Assembly (NCBI GenBank): GCA_030018795.1
Contig: JASEHA010000031.1
Location: 1 to 13,973 of the forward strand
DNA length: 13,973 nucleotides
Direction: 5' to 3'
Source: a bacterium
GTDB lineage: Bacteria; UBA9089; CG2-30-40-21
Part shown: piece by piece, positions 5,752 to 13,862 of the stretch
Layout: each line of letters begins with the position of its first letter
Position numbering within the stretch: position 1 is the first letter of the stretch
Translations under genes and position numbers: made by a program
Notes under the pieces: model-generated
Told to the model about the DNA's origin: nothing
Databases searched by the model: none
What the model saw: the letters and a program-made list of their open reading frames with translations, nothing else

Positions 5752-5827
5752 TGGCGCGTCCGAGAGGATTCGAACCTCCAACCTGTGGATTCGAAGTCCA
5801 ACGCTCTATCCGTTGAGCTACGGACGC
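5752..5827 (-). tRNA. tRNA-Arg (anticodon TCG)
   Basis: A 76-nt cloverleaf: acceptor GCGTCCG/CGGACGC, D arm TAGCTCAACGGATAGAGC, anticodon loop CTTCGAA (TCG, reads CGA), T arm GGAGG-TTCGAAT-CCTCT, discriminator G and encoded CCA (complement at 5752-5754). It is the first transcribed gene of the tRNA-rplU cluster, about 13 bp after the -10 box. It resembles the CCG tRNA closely, suggesting old duplication. Confidence 0.97.
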
Positions 5828-5840
5828 ATATTAATTAAAT

Positions 5841-5869
5841 ATAATACCAGAAATTTCTCGATTTGTCAA
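5841..5869 (-). promoter_or_regulatory. Near-consensus sigma70 promoter for the tRNA-rplU cluster
   Basis: Read on the minus strand: TTGACA (complement at 5864-5869), a 17-nt spacer ending in CTGG, then TATTAT (5841-5846). TGG directly before the -10 box gives an extended -10. The predicted transcription start is near 5834, just before the first tRNA at 5827. The perfect -35, ideal spacing and AT-rich upstream flank suggest a strong, growth-rate-type promoter. Confidence 0.87.
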
Positions 5870-6325
5870 CTATAAAATACGGAATTCTCATAATGCGTCA
5901 GTGAAATGGGGAGAAATTGTTTAGCGGAAGGTATATTCTGTTTTAGCGAAGTGAACTTGCGCACCCCCTAACCCCTCTTATTAGAGGGAAATACAGAAAA
6001 TCCCCTCTTGAGAGGGGTAGGGGTGTATTATCCTCTTGAGAGGGAATATGCGGTGTTCACCCTGCATCCTGTATCTTGCATTTCTCGTCTCGTACCACTC
6101 TTCTATCTCCACACCGATCTCTGTGCCACATCTTTTCTCTGTTTCCGTTACCGCTCCACCTTTTCCCACGCCACTCTTTTGCTTCCGCATCGCTCCTTAG
6201 GAAGTGAAAATGAATAATCTTTACACTTAAGCAAATTCACTCTTTGGGTGCCAAGCAAAGATACGACAAAATGTAGTGGTTATATATTTTTAATGACTTA
6301 GCATAATTGTCTCACTTAAGTATGA
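5870..6325. other. Gene-free spacer between the leucine cluster and the tRNA cluster
   Basis: No credible gene is present. It holds the C-rich palindromic repeats at 5963-6043, then a stretch (about 6060-6200) that is strongly pyrimidine-rich on the plus strand (CTCGTCTCGTACCACTCTTC and similar), then AT-rich sequence. A short inverted match, AGTGAACTTGC (5951-5961) against GCAAATTCACT (about 6231-6241), brackets it loosely. No clear terminator follows the HEAT-repeat gene on the minus strand. Confidence 0.6.
5963..6043. repeat. Cluster of three C-rich palindromes
   Basis: Three hairpins occur in 81 bp: CCCTCT-TATT-AGAGGG (5973-5988), CCCCTCTTGAGAGGGG (6002-6017) and CCTCTTGAGAGG (6032-6043). 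The outer sequences CACCCCCTAACCCC (5963 on) and GGGGTAGGGGTG (6014-6025) are also inverted copies. The family matches the copy at 2916-2946. These are dispersed intergenic repeats of unknown function. Confidence 0.62.
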
Positions 6326-7021
6326 TCATTGGTTGTCGATTTTCTCTTTCCCTGGCCACCATGGACCCTTATCCTTGTTTCTGGTCCCTTTTTTTGCAAG
6401 GGCAATCTTTATCTCTTTTTCAAGCAAGGGATCGCAGCCTTTAAGCAATTTTTCATTAAGAATATCGATTGCCTCTTCATTTCTTATCTCTCCCAGTGCA
6501 TATGCTGCTGGCATTTGAAGTTCCAGAGGCTCTTTATCCAATATTTTCTCTAATGCCAGCACAGCAGACTCATCACTTATCTTGCCTAACACTACCACAG
6601 CAGATATTCTTATCTCCATTGGTTCAGTCACATCACCAGACACCTTGATGACCTCTGGAATAACCTCTGGGTTCATGGTTATAGACAACAATTCAGCCAT
6701 GACTATCCTGAAGAGCATACTCTTTTTTTTGTTTTTGAATTTCTTTATCAGAACAGGGGCAGCAGACTTGCCAATCATATCTATCCATAATATCTTGTGC
6801 TGGATAAGCTTATTGATTTGTTCCACGCTGTCTGCCTTTTTGCAAGCAGCCTCAATCTCTTTGACGCATTTTTCTACCTCAAGCTGGGTTTTTTTTAGGA
6901 CCACCTGTTGTTTTCGGTCTTCATTTTGCTTTGAGAGCGAATACAAGGCATAGTAACCAATAATCCCTATGGAGATAATGATTGACAGCCGTATTGATTT
7001 TTGCATGGTTTTATTTTCCAT
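6326..7021 (-). CDS. Membrane-anchored HEAT-repeat protein, function unknown
   Basis: The 231-residue protein has a hydrophobic stretch at residues about 10-29 (RLSIIISIGIIGYYALYSLS), likely an uncleaved signal anchor, a charged linker, and then alpha-helical HEAT/PBS-lyase-type repeats. These show as EIRISAVVVLGKISDESAV and LELQMPAAYALGEIRNEEAI, about 30 residues apart, with a weaker one before (VMAELLSITMNPEVIPEVI). Such repeats bind other proteins. The ATG overlaps the leuB stop codon by 11 nt; a second ATG at codon 6 (7006) has a better-spaced GGAAAA upstream, so the start is uncertain. It is the last gene of the leucine cluster. No catalytic motif is visible and no leucine role is known for this type. 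Confidence 0.78.
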   Translation of the reverse strand: MENKTMQKSIRLSIIISIGIIGYYALYSLSKQNEDRKQQVVLKKTQLEVEKCVKEIEAACKKADSVEQINKLIQHKILWIDMIGKSAAPVLIKKFKNKKKSMLFRIVMAELLSITMNPEVIPEVIKVSGDVTEPMEIRISAVVVLGKISDESAVLALEKILDKEPLELQMPAAYALGEIRNEEAIDILNEKLLKGCDPLLEKEIKIALAKKGTRNKDKGPWWPGKEKIDNQ

Positions 7022-8078
7022 TATCTTTTTCTATGAATTTTACCACCAGATCCCCAACATCTGCAGTAGACATACCCATCTTTCCAGCAGCCAGATCCTT
7101 CAGGCAGCCTTCAGAAAGTATCTTGATAACTGCATTCTCGATAAGCCTTGCTGCCTTTTCTTCTTTAAGAAAATCGAGCATCATGGAGCCGGCAAGGATG
7201 GTTGCAATGGGGTTAATCTCATTTTTGCCTGTGTATTTAGGGGCAGAGCCATGAATTGGCTCAAACATAGATGTCCCCTTTGGATTAATATTTCCGCCGG
7301 CTGCTACCCCCATTCCGCCCTGAACCATTGCTCCAAGGTCAGTAATAATATCACCAAAAAGGTTGCAGGTTACTATTACATCAAACCATTCCGGGTTTTT
7401 GACCATCCACATACAGGTCGCATCTACATAGGCATGATCGCATTCTATAGTAGGGTATTCCTTTGCCAACTCTTTGAATACTCGCTGCCACAGGTCATGT
7501 CCATAGGTAAGAACGTTTGATTTATCACAAAGGGTGAGTTTCTTCCGTGGTCTTTTTGATGCCAGCTCAAAGGCATACCTGATACACCTTTCTGTTCCCT
7601 TACGGGTATATATTGCCTCTTGAGTTGCGACCTCATCAGGAGTTCCCTTTTTCAAGAAACCACCAACACCGCAGTAAAGGCATTCAGTATTTTCTCTAAC
7701 AACCACAAAATCAATATCCTGTGGCCCCTTGCCCATGATAGGGGTTTCTACACCTGGATAAAGCTTTATGGGTCTGAGATTGATATATTGGTCAAGGCTA
7801 AACCTGAGCTTTAACAACAACCCTTTTTCCAGGATGCCCGGGGTAACCCCTGGATGACCCACAGCACCAAGATAGATAGCATCACACTGTCTCATCTCTT
7901 CAATACATGAATCAGGCAGTATTTCACCTGTCGCAAGATACCTGTCCCCACCAAAATCATAGGGGACAAATTCAAATTTCAGGTTGCATTTATCCTCCAC
8001 ACATTCTAATACCTTTAACCCTTCCCTGATAATCTCTGGTCCTACCCCATCACCCGGGATAACTGCTATTTTATACAC
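7011..8078 (-). CDS. leuB: 3-isopropylmalate dehydrogenase
   Basis: LeuB oxidises 3-isopropylmalate with NAD to a product that loses CO2, giving 2-ketoisocaproate. The 355-residue beta-decarboxylating dehydrogenase shows [10 protein letters not shown] (8-17), substrate arginines R92, R102 and R128 (in VVVREN), LCDKSNVL, and the metal/NAD region [18 protein letters not shown] followed by [19 protein letters not shown]. The VREN-T-E variant is nearer to the isocitrate/tartrate branch than to E. coli LeuB, but the neighbours leuA, leuC and leuD settle the role. It starts with GTG, placed 5 nt after a perfect AGGAGG that lies inside leuD; the genes overlap by 13 nt. The 3' end overlaps the HEAT-repeat gene by 11 nt. 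Confidence 0.94.
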   Translation of the reverse strand: MYKIAVIPGDGVGPEIIREGLKVLECVEDKCNLKFEFVPYDFGGDRYLATGEILPDSCIEEMRQCDAIYLGAVGHPGVTPGILEKGLLLKLRFSLDQYINLRPIKLYPGVETPIMGKGPQDIDFVVVRENTECLYCGVGGFLKKGTPDEVATQEAIYTRKGTERCIRYAFELASKRPRKKLTLCDKSNVLTYGHDLWQRVFKELAKEYPTIECDHAYVDATCMWMVKNPEWFDVIVTCNLFGDIITDLGAMVQGGMGVAAGGNINPKGTSMFEPIHGSAPKYTGKNEINPIATILAGSMMLDFLKEEKAARLIENAVIKILSEGCLKDLAAGKMGMSTADVGDLVVKFIEKDNGK

Positions 8079-8572
8079 ATCTGCCTCCTCTTCTCCCTAA
8101 CATACTCCATCAGCCCACCCGCAGAGATCAACCTCTGCATAAATTCCGGGAATGGGGCGGTAGTATATGTTTTATCTGTAGTTAAATTTCTTATTGTTCC
8201 TTGAGTTGTATCTACCTCAAGAACATCACCATCCGTAGATTCTGCCGCTGCCTCTGGACAGACAACAATGGGTAACCCGATGTTGATGGCATTACGATAG
8301 AATATTCTGGCAAAGGATGCTGCCACAACGCAGGCAATGCCGCATGCCTTGATAGCAATCGGGGCATGCTCCCGAGAAGAGCCGCAGCCAAAATTTTTGT
8401 TTGCAACCATAATCTCACCAGACATAACCCTGCATGGAAATGCTGGATCTATCCCTGTCATACAATGCTTAGCCAGCTCAGATGGCTCTGTGGTATCTAA
8501 ATAAACCGCAGGGATAATATCATCTGTGTTTACATCATTACCAAAGCAATGAATCTTTCCTTTTATGACCAT
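8066..8572 (-). CDS. leuD: 3-isopropylmalate dehydratase small subunit
   Basis: LeuD pairs with LeuC to isomerise 2-isopropylmalate to 3-isopropylmalate. The 168-residue size is that of the short archaeal/bacterial type rather than the ~200-residue enterobacterial type. Motifs are NTDDIIPAVYL (15-25), NFGCGSSREHAPIAIK (swivelling-domain active-site loop) and FARIFYRNAINIGLP. The start has GGAG 7 nt upstream, placed inside the receiver gene, and the first 35 nt of leuD are also the end of that gene, so translational coupling is likely. It overlaps leuB by 13 nt. leuC is not adjacent, as it usually is: the receiver gene and a terminator-like hairpin lie between. Confidence 0.95.
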   Translation of the reverse strand: MVIKGKIHCFGNDVNTDDIIPAVYLDTTEPSELAKHCMTGIDPAFPCRVMSGEIMVANKNFGCGSSREHAPIAIKACGIACVVAASFARIFYRNAINIGLPIVVCPEAAAESTDGDVLEVDTTQGTIRNLTTDKTYTTAPFPEFMQRLISAGGLMEYVREKRRQMCIK

Positions 8573-8942
8573 TATTATTCTCCAAAATAAACGTTATTCT
8601 TTTATGCAAGTCTGTTAAATCAAAGGGTTTAAGAACATAATCCTCTGCACCAAGTGAATACCCAAGGCTAATATCCTCTGGCTTACCCTCCACAGTGACA
8701 AAGACAACCGGTATCTTCTTTAATCTATTGTCTTGCTTTAAGCTCGTACATACCTCATGTCCAGTCATGCCAGGCATGACCACATCAAGGAGAATCATAT
8801 CCGGTATGAAATCCCTGGCCAATGCCAATCCATCATGCCCGCTATATGCCCCCTTTACAACAAACCCCTGTAATCTCAAAAAAAGCTCTAATGTCTCTAC
8901 AATAGCGACATTATCGTCTATAGTCAATATCTTTTTTTTCAT
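8538..8942 (-). CDS. Single-domain CheY-like response regulator receiver
   Basis: The 134 residues are a single receiver domain: acidic pair D9-D10 (LTIDDN), phosphoacceptor D53 (MILLDVVMPGM), T83 (VFVTVEG) and K105 (YVLKPF), so all catalytic residues are intact. There is no DNA-binding or enzymatic output domain; only about 15 residues follow the fold, and these are the ones that overlap leuD. Such proteins act by binding partners after phosphorylation by a histidine kinase; no kinase is in the window. A GGGGGAGGGG ribosome-binding region precedes the ATG. Its position between leuC and leuD is unusual. A role in leucine control is only suggested by position. Confidence 0.92.
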   Translation of the reverse strand: MKKKILTIDDNVAIVETLELFLRLQGFVVKGAYSGHDGLALARDFIPDMILLDVVMPGMTGHEVCTSLKQDNRLKKIPVVFVTVEGKPEDISLGYSLGAEDYVLKPFDLTDLHKRITFILENNNGHKRKDSLLW

Positions 8943-9055
8943 TTCCCCTCCCCCAAGAAACTACGGAAGGGCACTGTATTAGCTGTCAGCAAAATCAAGG
9001 CAATATAGTAATTATGTTATCATTCAATAATCTTTTGTAGTTGCGAGTACTCACA

Positions 9056-9069
9056 CAGGCTAAAGCCTG
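9056..9069. repeat. Short hairpin repeat in the leuC-receiver spacer
   Basis: CAGGCT-AA-AGCCTG is a perfect 6-bp hairpin within CACACAGGCTAAAGCCTGCG. It is the type of short palindrome found scattered in intergenic DNA here, compare 1253-1271 and 12320-12333. There is no T-run next to it. The rest of the 212-bp spacer (8943-9154) holds the terminator at 9114-9139 and no promoter I could support. Confidence 0.45.
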
Positions 9070-9113
9070 CGATTACCATTGCTTGATATCTTGAAAACGC
9101 TCTATAATTATAC

Positions 9114-9139
9114 AAAAACAGCCGGCAAGGAAGCCAGCT
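9114..9139 (-). terminator. Rho-independent terminator after leuC
   Basis: On the minus strand AGCTGGC-TTCCTT-GCCGGCT forms a 7-bp stem with one T-G pair and a 6-nt loop (9120-9139), followed directly by GTTTTTG (T-run complement 9114-9118). It starts 16 bp after the leuC stop codon. It would end or attenuate the leuAC transcript before the receiver-leuD-leuB genes. Confidence 0.72.
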
Positions 9140-9154
9140 GAACATTTACAGTGC

Positions 9155-10414
9155 CTACAGTACCTCTTCCGGTGCGATAATTCTCCCTGAAATACATGAT
9201 GCAGCAACTATTGCTGGATTTGCCAGATAGACCTCACTCTTTGGATGTCCCATCCGTCCAACAAAGTTTCTATTAGTGGTAGTAATAGCCTTTTCCCCTT
9301 CGGCTAAGATACCCATATAACCACCAAGACATGGTCCACAGGTAGGGGTGGAAACCACTGCCTGTGCCTCGATAAATATATCAATCAGCCCTTCTTTTAC
9401 AGCGAGCTGGTAAATTGCTTGAGTTGCTGGAATAACTATCAATCTTACCTCTGGATGAACCTTTTTGCCCTTTAAGACTTGAGCAGCCAAACGCAAATCC
9501 TCTATCCTTCCATTGGTACATGAGCCAATTACACCCTGGTCTATCTTTATATCTCCAACCTCACTGATTGGTTTTGTATTGGATGGGAGGTGAGGGAAAG
9601 CCACCTGCGGCTCAATACGGCTGCAATCAAATTCATAAACCTCTTTATATTTAGCATCATCATCGCTTTTGTATATCTTATATTCCCTTTTTGCCCTTGG
9701 GGTTACATACTCAATGGTAGTTTCATCAGCCTGAATAATTCCGCACTTGCCGCCAGCCTCAATAGCCATATTAGACATGGTAAACCTATCTGACATTGGC
9801 AGAGACGAGATAGCCTCCCCGCAAAACTCCATAGCTGCATAGTTTGCCCCTTCAACACCAATCCTGCCAATAGTATATAATATCAAATCCTTGCCGCCAA
9901 CCCATTTTTGGCGAGAACCATGGAAGATAAACCTTATAGACTCTGGCACCATAAACCATATCTGACCTGTAGCCATGACCGATGCCAGATCAGTGCTGCC
10001 AATGCCTGTTGAGAATGCTCCTAATGCCCCATAGGTACAGGTATGAGAATCAGCACCAATGATAATATCACCAGGCAAAACCAACCCTTGCTCTGGAAGC
10101 AGGGCATGTTCAATCCCCATCCGTCCAACCTCAAAATAATTGGTAATCTTATACTTTTTGGCAAACTCCCGCACCATCTTGCATTGCTGAGCAGCCTTTA
10201 CATCCTTATTCGGAGCAAAATGGTCAGGAACAATAACCACCCTGTCCTGATCAAACACAGATTTTAACCCTAATTTTTCAAACTCAATAATAGCCAGCGG
10301 CGTGGTAATATCATTCCCCAGGGCAATATCTACATCCACCTCAATCAATTCACCTGGAGATACATCCCTCCCCATGTGTGCCCCAAGTATCTTTTCAGCA
10401 ATAGTCTTTCCCAT
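9155..10414 (-). CDS. leuC: 3-isopropylmalate dehydratase large subunit
   Basis: LeuC carries the 4Fe-4S cluster of isopropylmalate isomerase, an aconitase-family enzyme. The 419 residues include [15 protein letters not shown] (120-134), cluster cysteines C299 ([12 protein letters not shown]), C359 and C362 ([10 protein letters not shown]), and [15 protein letters not shown] near the end. Length matches the ~420-residue type that pairs with short LeuD. The frame is open upstream to 10477, but those 21 extra residues (charged, reaching into leuA) are unlike the family; the ATG at 10414 gives the usual [10 protein letters not shown] start and has AGGGG about 8 nt upstream. It follows leuA by 55 bp. 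Confidence 0.96.
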   Translation of the reverse strand: MGKTIAEKILGAHMGRDVSPGELIEVDVDIALGNDITTPLAIIEFEKLGLKSVFDQDRVVIVPDHFAPNKDVKAAQQCKMVREFAKKYKITNYFEVGRMGIEHALLPEQGLVLPGDIIIGADSHTCTYGALGAFSTGIGSTDLASVMATGQIWFMVPESIRFIFHGSRQKWVGGKDLILYTIGRIGVEGANYAAMEFCGEAISSLPMSDRFTMSNMAIEAGGKCGIIQADETTIEYVTPRAKREYKIYKSDDDAKYKEVYEFDCSRIEPQVAFPHLPSNTKPISEVGDIKIDQGVIGSCTNGRIEDLRLAAQVLKGKKVHPEVRLIVIPATQAIYQLAVKEGLIDIFIEAQAVVSTPTCGPCLGGYMGILAEGEKAITTTNRNFVGRMGHPKSEVYLANPAIVAASCISGRIIAPEEVL

Positions 10415-10469
10415 AATAATTCCCCTTTTTTCCTGCTTTTCCATTTTTCCTGGATAAACATCTGAATGG

Positions 10470-11975
10470 TTATCCAATCACCTTATTTGCCGCATGAACA
10501 AATGCCTTAGCAGAAGCAACGACAATATCTGTATCTGTTCCCCGTCCAGAGAACAGATGTTCCCCTGATTCAAGGTGAATATTTACTTCACCGGCGGCAT
10601 CCTTGCCACTGCCTACTGCCTGCACAGAAAAATCAACCAGTTTTAATGGAATACCAACCATTGCCTCAATGGCTTTGCCAATAGCATCGATTGGACCATC
10701 CCCGCTGGCTGTATTTTCGATTATCTCCCCATCTTGCTTCTTAAGTGATACCGTTGCCACAGGGGTAATACCTGGTGTGCCGCAGATAATCTGTACCTTT
10801 TCTAATCGATATGTTTCCTTTATGGTTTGCAGCTCATCTGAAACAAGAGCCTCTAAGTCGCTGTCTGTAATCTCCCTCTTTTTATCTGCCATCCCTTTGA
10901 AGGTAATAAAGGCTCTATTCAGCTCTTCATCGTTCAAATTATAACCCATCTCCTGCAGCCTTGCCTTAAAGGCATGCCTGCCAGAAAGCTTTCCAAGGAC
11001 AAGCCTGCTTTCTTTTAAGCCAATACTTTCTGGGGTCATGATTTCAAATGTTGTTTTTTCTTTCAACATTCCATCCTGATGGATACCTGATTCATGGGCA
11101 AAGGCATTTACGCCCACAATGGCTTTATTGGGCTGAACAATCATACTCGTTGCCCGGCTTACAAGACGGGATATTTTATGTATCTGTGTGGTATCAATTC
11201 TGGTTGTAAGATCAAACAGGTCTTTACGGGTATTTATAGCCATAACAACCTCTTCCAGGGCAGCATTCCCGGCTCTCTCACCAATGCCATTGATGGTGCA
11301 CTCTACCTGTCGGCAGCCATTAGCAACGGCAGCCAATGAATTTGCGGTTGAAAGCCCAAGGTCATTATGACAATGAACGCTGATTACTACCGTATCAATC
11401 CCGCGGACATTCTTTTTTATGCTGGCAATAAGCTGTCCGAATTCCTGTGGAATAGCATAGCCAACAGTATCAGGGATATTAAGGGTTGTTGCTCCAGTCT
11501 CAATTACTGCTTCTAACAGCTCATACAAGAACTCTGGGGCTGTGCGGGTAGCATCCATAGGAGAAAATTCAATATCAGCGGTATATTCCTTTGCCTTGCT
11601 GACCATATCCTTAGCAATCACTATCACCTCTTCCCGAGTTTTTCTGAGTTGATGCTTTATCTGAATATCAGAGGAAGAGATAAAGGTATGGATTCTTGGA
11701 CGGGCAGCATCCTTCAATGCCTCCCATGCCCTGGTAATATCACCTGGTACAGCACGTGCCAGTCCGCAGATAATTGGTCCCTCCACCTCTCTGGCTATTG
11801 CTCTCACCGCCTCAAAATCACCCTCTGAGGTCATTGGAAACCCTGCCTCAATAACATCTACCCCAAGCCTGGCCAACTGTCTGGCTATCTCCATTTTTTG
11901 CCTTATTTCCATACTTGCACCTGGGGATTGTTCCCCATCCCGCAAGGTGGTATCAAAGATAAACACCTTTTCCAT
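10470..11975 (-). CDS. leuA: 2-isopropylmalate synthase
   Basis: LeuA condenses acetyl-CoA with 2-ketoisovalerate, the committed step of leucine synthesis, and is normally feedback-inhibited by leucine. The 501 residues show [13 protein letters not shown] (7-19), the metal-binding HCHNDLGL (201-208), NGIGERAGN (229-237) and [12 protein letters not shown]. The C-terminal regulatory domain (about 370-501, including [12 protein letters not shown] and [18 protein letters not shown]) is complete, so leucine feedback is expected. AAGGA lies about 5 nt before the ATG. It is the first gene of the leucine cluster, under a good promoter at 12033-12060 with a short leader of about 50 nt, too short for a T-box or a leader-peptide attenuator. 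Confidence 0.97.
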   Translation of the reverse strand: MEKVFIFDTTLRDGEQSPGASMEIRQKMEIARQLARLGVDVIEAGFPMTSEGDFEAVRAIAREVEGPIICGLARAVPGDITRAWEALKDAARPRIHTFISSSDIQIKHQLRKTREEVIVIAKDMVSKAKEYTADIEFSPMDATRTAPEFLYELLEAVIETGATTLNIPDTVGYAIPQEFGQLIASIKKNVRGIDTVVISVHCHNDLGLSTANSLAAVANGCRQVECTINGIGERAGNAALEEVVMAINTRKDLFDLTTRIDTTQIHKISRLVSRATSMIVQPNKAIVGVNAFAHESGIHQDGMLKEKTTFEIMTPESIGLKESRLVLGKLSGRHAFKARLQEMGYNLNDEELNRAFITFKGMADKKREITDSDLEALVSDELQTIKETYRLEKVQIICGTPGITPVATVSLKKQDGEIIENTASGDGPIDAIGKAIEAMVGIPLKLVDFSVQAVGSGKDAAGEVNIHLESGEHLFSGRGTDTDIVVASAKAFVHAANKVIG

Positions 11976-12032
11976 TAATTCCTTCCTACAGCTTAAATAT
12001 TTACAGCCTATATCTGAGTAGTTACGAAATTA

Positions 12033-12060
12033 AGTATACACAAAAATACCAAAAAGTCAA
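12033..12060 (-). promoter_or_regulatory. Sigma70-type promoter for leuA
   Basis: Read on the minus strand: TTGACT (complement at 12055-12060), 16-nt spacer, TATACT (12033-12038). Both boxes match the consensus in five of six positions. Predicted transcription start is about 12026, giving a leader of about 50 nt to the leuA ATG. Confidence 0.8.
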
Positions 12061-12133
12061 TCCTTTTTTTATAAAAAATGCGACCTTATATCTTTATCAC
12101 CTTATCACCACAGAGAACGCAGAGATTGATAAT

Positions 12134-12152
12134 GCTCGATGTTCAAGTTTTT
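12134..12152. repeat. 19-bp exact copy of the end of the element at 1151-1321
   Basis: GCTCGATGTTCAAGTTTTT here is identical to the reverse complement of 1303-1321; matches stop at both flanks. A 19-bp exact match within 14 kb is far beyond chance. No partner inverted copy is seen next to this one, so it is a solo end or remnant. Confidence 0.6.
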
Positions 12153-12162
12153 GACAAGGGGG

Positions 12163-12191
12163 CACCAGTCACCAGGACACCAGACACCGTG
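12163..12191. repeat. Degenerate CACCAG tandem repeat (four units)
   Basis: Four 7-8 nt units follow one another: CACCAGT, CACCAGGA, CACCAGA, CACCGTG. The first unit also forms a 9-bp inverted pair with 12227-12235. Purpose unknown; possibly low-complexity remnant DNA. Confidence 0.45.
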
Positions 12192-12245
12192 AGAAACTGA
12201 TATTTGATGAAAAAAGGATTGCGACCGACTGGTGCACTGGACTGA

Positions 12246-12273
12246 TTGCAACGTCTTTCATGCCTCTTATTGT
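12246..12273 (+). promoter_or_regulatory. Weak candidate promoter for trpE
   Basis: TTGCAA (12246-12251), 16-nt spacer and TATTGT (12268-12273) each match the sigma70 consensus in four of six positions. It would give a leader of about 98 nt containing the GCACCT hairpin. Nothing better is visible upstream of trpE, but the match is marginal. Confidence 0.22.
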
Positions 12274-12319
12274 GTGCTACTTGATGCGTTCAATTCGTAA
12301 TGGGGGAAGGTAGTAGTAA

Positions 12320-12333
12320 GCACCTTTAGGTGC
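12320..12333. repeat. GCACCT-TT-AGGTGC hairpin in the trpE leader
   Basis: A perfect 6-bp stem located 45 bp before the trpE start. No T-run follows on the plus strand, so it is not a typical attenuator. It resembles the other short palindromic repeats in the window and is probably one of them. Confidence 0.4.
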
Positions 12334-12377
12334 GTTCTTGTGCGTTCTATGCTTGATTTAAGGAGCAGAATAAAATA

Positions 12378-13862
12378 ATGAATTACCATGAATTTAGACA
12401 AAAAGCAAAAGATGGTGCAAACCTTATCCCTGTATATAAAGAAATCCTGGCTGATATGGAAACACCTGTCTCTGCCTTTCAGAAGATAGCCCTGGATACA
12501 GAGTATGCCTACTTGTTGGAGAGTGTTGAGGGCGGGGAGAGCCTGGGGAGGTATTCCTTTTTGGGAAGCAATCCCTTTATTATCTTTAGGGGTAAGGGTA
12601 ATGTGGTAGAGGTTAGCAGGGATGGGAAGGTTGAAAGGTTCGAGGGTGTTGACCCCTTGATGCATCTGTTAGGGTTTATGAATGAATTTGAGTCTGCAAG
12701 GATTCCAGAGCTTCCAAGGTTTTTTGGCGGTGCTGTGGGATATATAGGGTATGATTATGTCCGCTGCATTGAAGATATTCCAGATACAAATCAGGATCTG
12801 CTCAATCTGCCGGATGTGTTGTTTGTTATCACTGATACCATACTTGTTTTTGACCATGTGAGGCATACGATTAAGGTTATTGCTAATGTCTGGTTAAGAG
12901 ATGGTGATATCGAGGAAGCCTATCAAGGGGCAATGGACAAGATAACAGGTATAATTGAAAGATTGAAACAGATATTACCCCCTAAAAATGAAATATTTCC
13001 TATAACCGATACTATTTCAGAGATAGATATTCAATCCAATGTTACTAAACAGGGGTTTGAAATCTCTGTGTTAAAGGCAAAGGAATATATTTCTGCCGGT
13101 GACATATTCCAGATAGTGCTTTCTCAGAGGTTTCAGTCGCCTGTCAAGGCTGATGCCTTGAGCCTGTATCGGGCACTGCGATGGGTAAATCCATCTCCAT
13201 ATATGTTTTTGCTTAAATTCGGCAAGTTGTCTTTAATTGGGTCATCCCCTGAGCTTTTGGTAAGGGTGGATGAGAAGATAGTAGAAACAAGACCCATTGC
13301 CGGCACAAGACCAAGGGGGAAAAACAAGGAAGAGGATGAGTTCTATGAAAAAGACCTTTTGTCTGACCCAAAGGAATTGGCAGAACATATAATGCTGGTT
13401 GACCTTGGGAGGAATGATATTGGACGGGTTTGTGAATACAGCAGCATTATCCTGCCAGAGTTTGAGATTATTGAAAGATACTCCCATGTGATGCATATAG
13501 TTACCTCAGTAAAGGGAAAACTGATGCAGGATAAGAATTATCTTGATGCCTTAAGAGCATGTTTCCCGGCAGGAACGGTTACTGGTGCACCAAAGGTGCG
13601 AGCCATGGAGATAATTGATGAGCTTGAAACATCCAAAAGGGGACCATATGCCGGCTGTATTGGATATTTTAGCTTTTCAGGGAACATGGATACCTGCATT
13701 ACTATCCGAACAATGGTAATGTATGAAGAAAAGGTTTATGTTCAGGCAGGTGCAGGGATTGTTGCTGACTCTCAACCAGAAAAGGAATATGAGGAGACAA
13801 GAAATAAGGCAAAGGGAATGCTTAAGGCTGTGGCAATTGCAGAGCAATTGTATCAGGGATAG
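12378..13862 (+). CDS. trpE: Anthranilate synthase component I
   Basis: TrpE makes anthranilate from chorismate with ammonia supplied by the TrpG glutaminase, the first step of tryptophan synthesis. The 494 residues start with the family-type [20 protein letters not shown] and carry LLES (46-49), the element tied to tryptophan feedback. The chorismate-binding domain follows: [28 protein letters not shown] near 300, [12 protein letters not shown] near 340-350, [18 protein letters not shown] near 395-412 and the closing [19 protein letters not shown]. All are intact. AAGGAG lies 12 nt before the ATG, a rather long spacing. It is the only plus-strand gene, divergent from leuA; trpG is not seen in the remaining 111 bp. 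Confidence 0.97.
   Translation: MNYHEFRQKAKDGANLIPVYKEILADMETPVSAFQKIALDTEYAYLLESVEGGESLGRYSFLGSNPFIIFRGKGNVVEVSRDGKVERFEGVDPLMHLLGFMNEFESARIPELPRFFGGAVGYIGYDYVRCIEDIPDTNQDLLNLPDVLFVITDTILVFDHVRHTIKVIANVWLRDGDIEEAYQGAMDKITGIIERLKQILPPKNEIFPITDTISEIDIQSNVTKQGFEISVLKAKEYISAGDIFQIVLSQRFQSPVKADALSLYRALRWVNPSPYMFLLKFGKLSLIGSSPELLVRVDEKIVETRPIAGTRPRGKNKEEDEFYEKDLLSDPKELAEHIMLVDLGRNDIGRVCEYSSIILPEFEIIERYSHVMHIVTSVKGKLMQDKNYLDALRACFPAGTVTGAPKVRAMEIIDELETSKRGPYAGCIGYFSFSGNMDTCITIRTMVMYEEKVYVQAGAGIVADSQPEKEYEETRNKAKGMLKAVAIAEQLYQG

Larger units (their letters stand above)
11976..12377. other. Divergent intergenic region between leuA and trpE
   Basis: It holds the leuA promoter (12033-12060), a T/A-rich stretch (12061-12080), a fragment with CACAGAGAACGCAGAG (12111-12126) like the element at 4252-4394, a 19-bp dispersed repeat (12134-12152), degenerate CACCAG tandem units (12163-12191), an inverted pair GCACCAGTC/GACTGGTGC (12162-12170, 12227-12235), a GCACCT hairpin (12320-12333), and the trpE ribosome-binding site. 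I see no T-box, no trp leader peptide and no gene. Confidence 0.6.

Noticed and set aside
5981..6217. Open frames on both strands (69 codons each)
   Set aside because: They lie in palindromic and pyrimidine-skewed repeat DNA, lack ribosome-binding sites and show no protein-like pattern.
6969..7520. 183-codon plus-strand frame opposite leuB
   Set aside because: Antisense to a clear leuB; cysteine- and histidine-rich nonsense composition.
10415..10477. Extra 21 N-terminal residues for LeuC
   Set aside because: Charged, non-conserved, overlapping leuA; the ATG at 10414 has a better ribosome-binding site and the family N-terminus.
11976..12026. T-box or leucine leader-peptide attenuator before leuA
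   Set aside because: The leader from the predicted start is only about 50 nt, with no Leu-codon run, no T-box motif and no terminator.
12163..12191. CRISPR-like array
   Set aside because: Units are 7-8 nt and contiguous, with no spacers and no cas genes in the window.
12267..12665. 132-codon minus-strand frame upstream of and inside trpE
   Set aside because: Antisense shadow of trpE with no family pattern.
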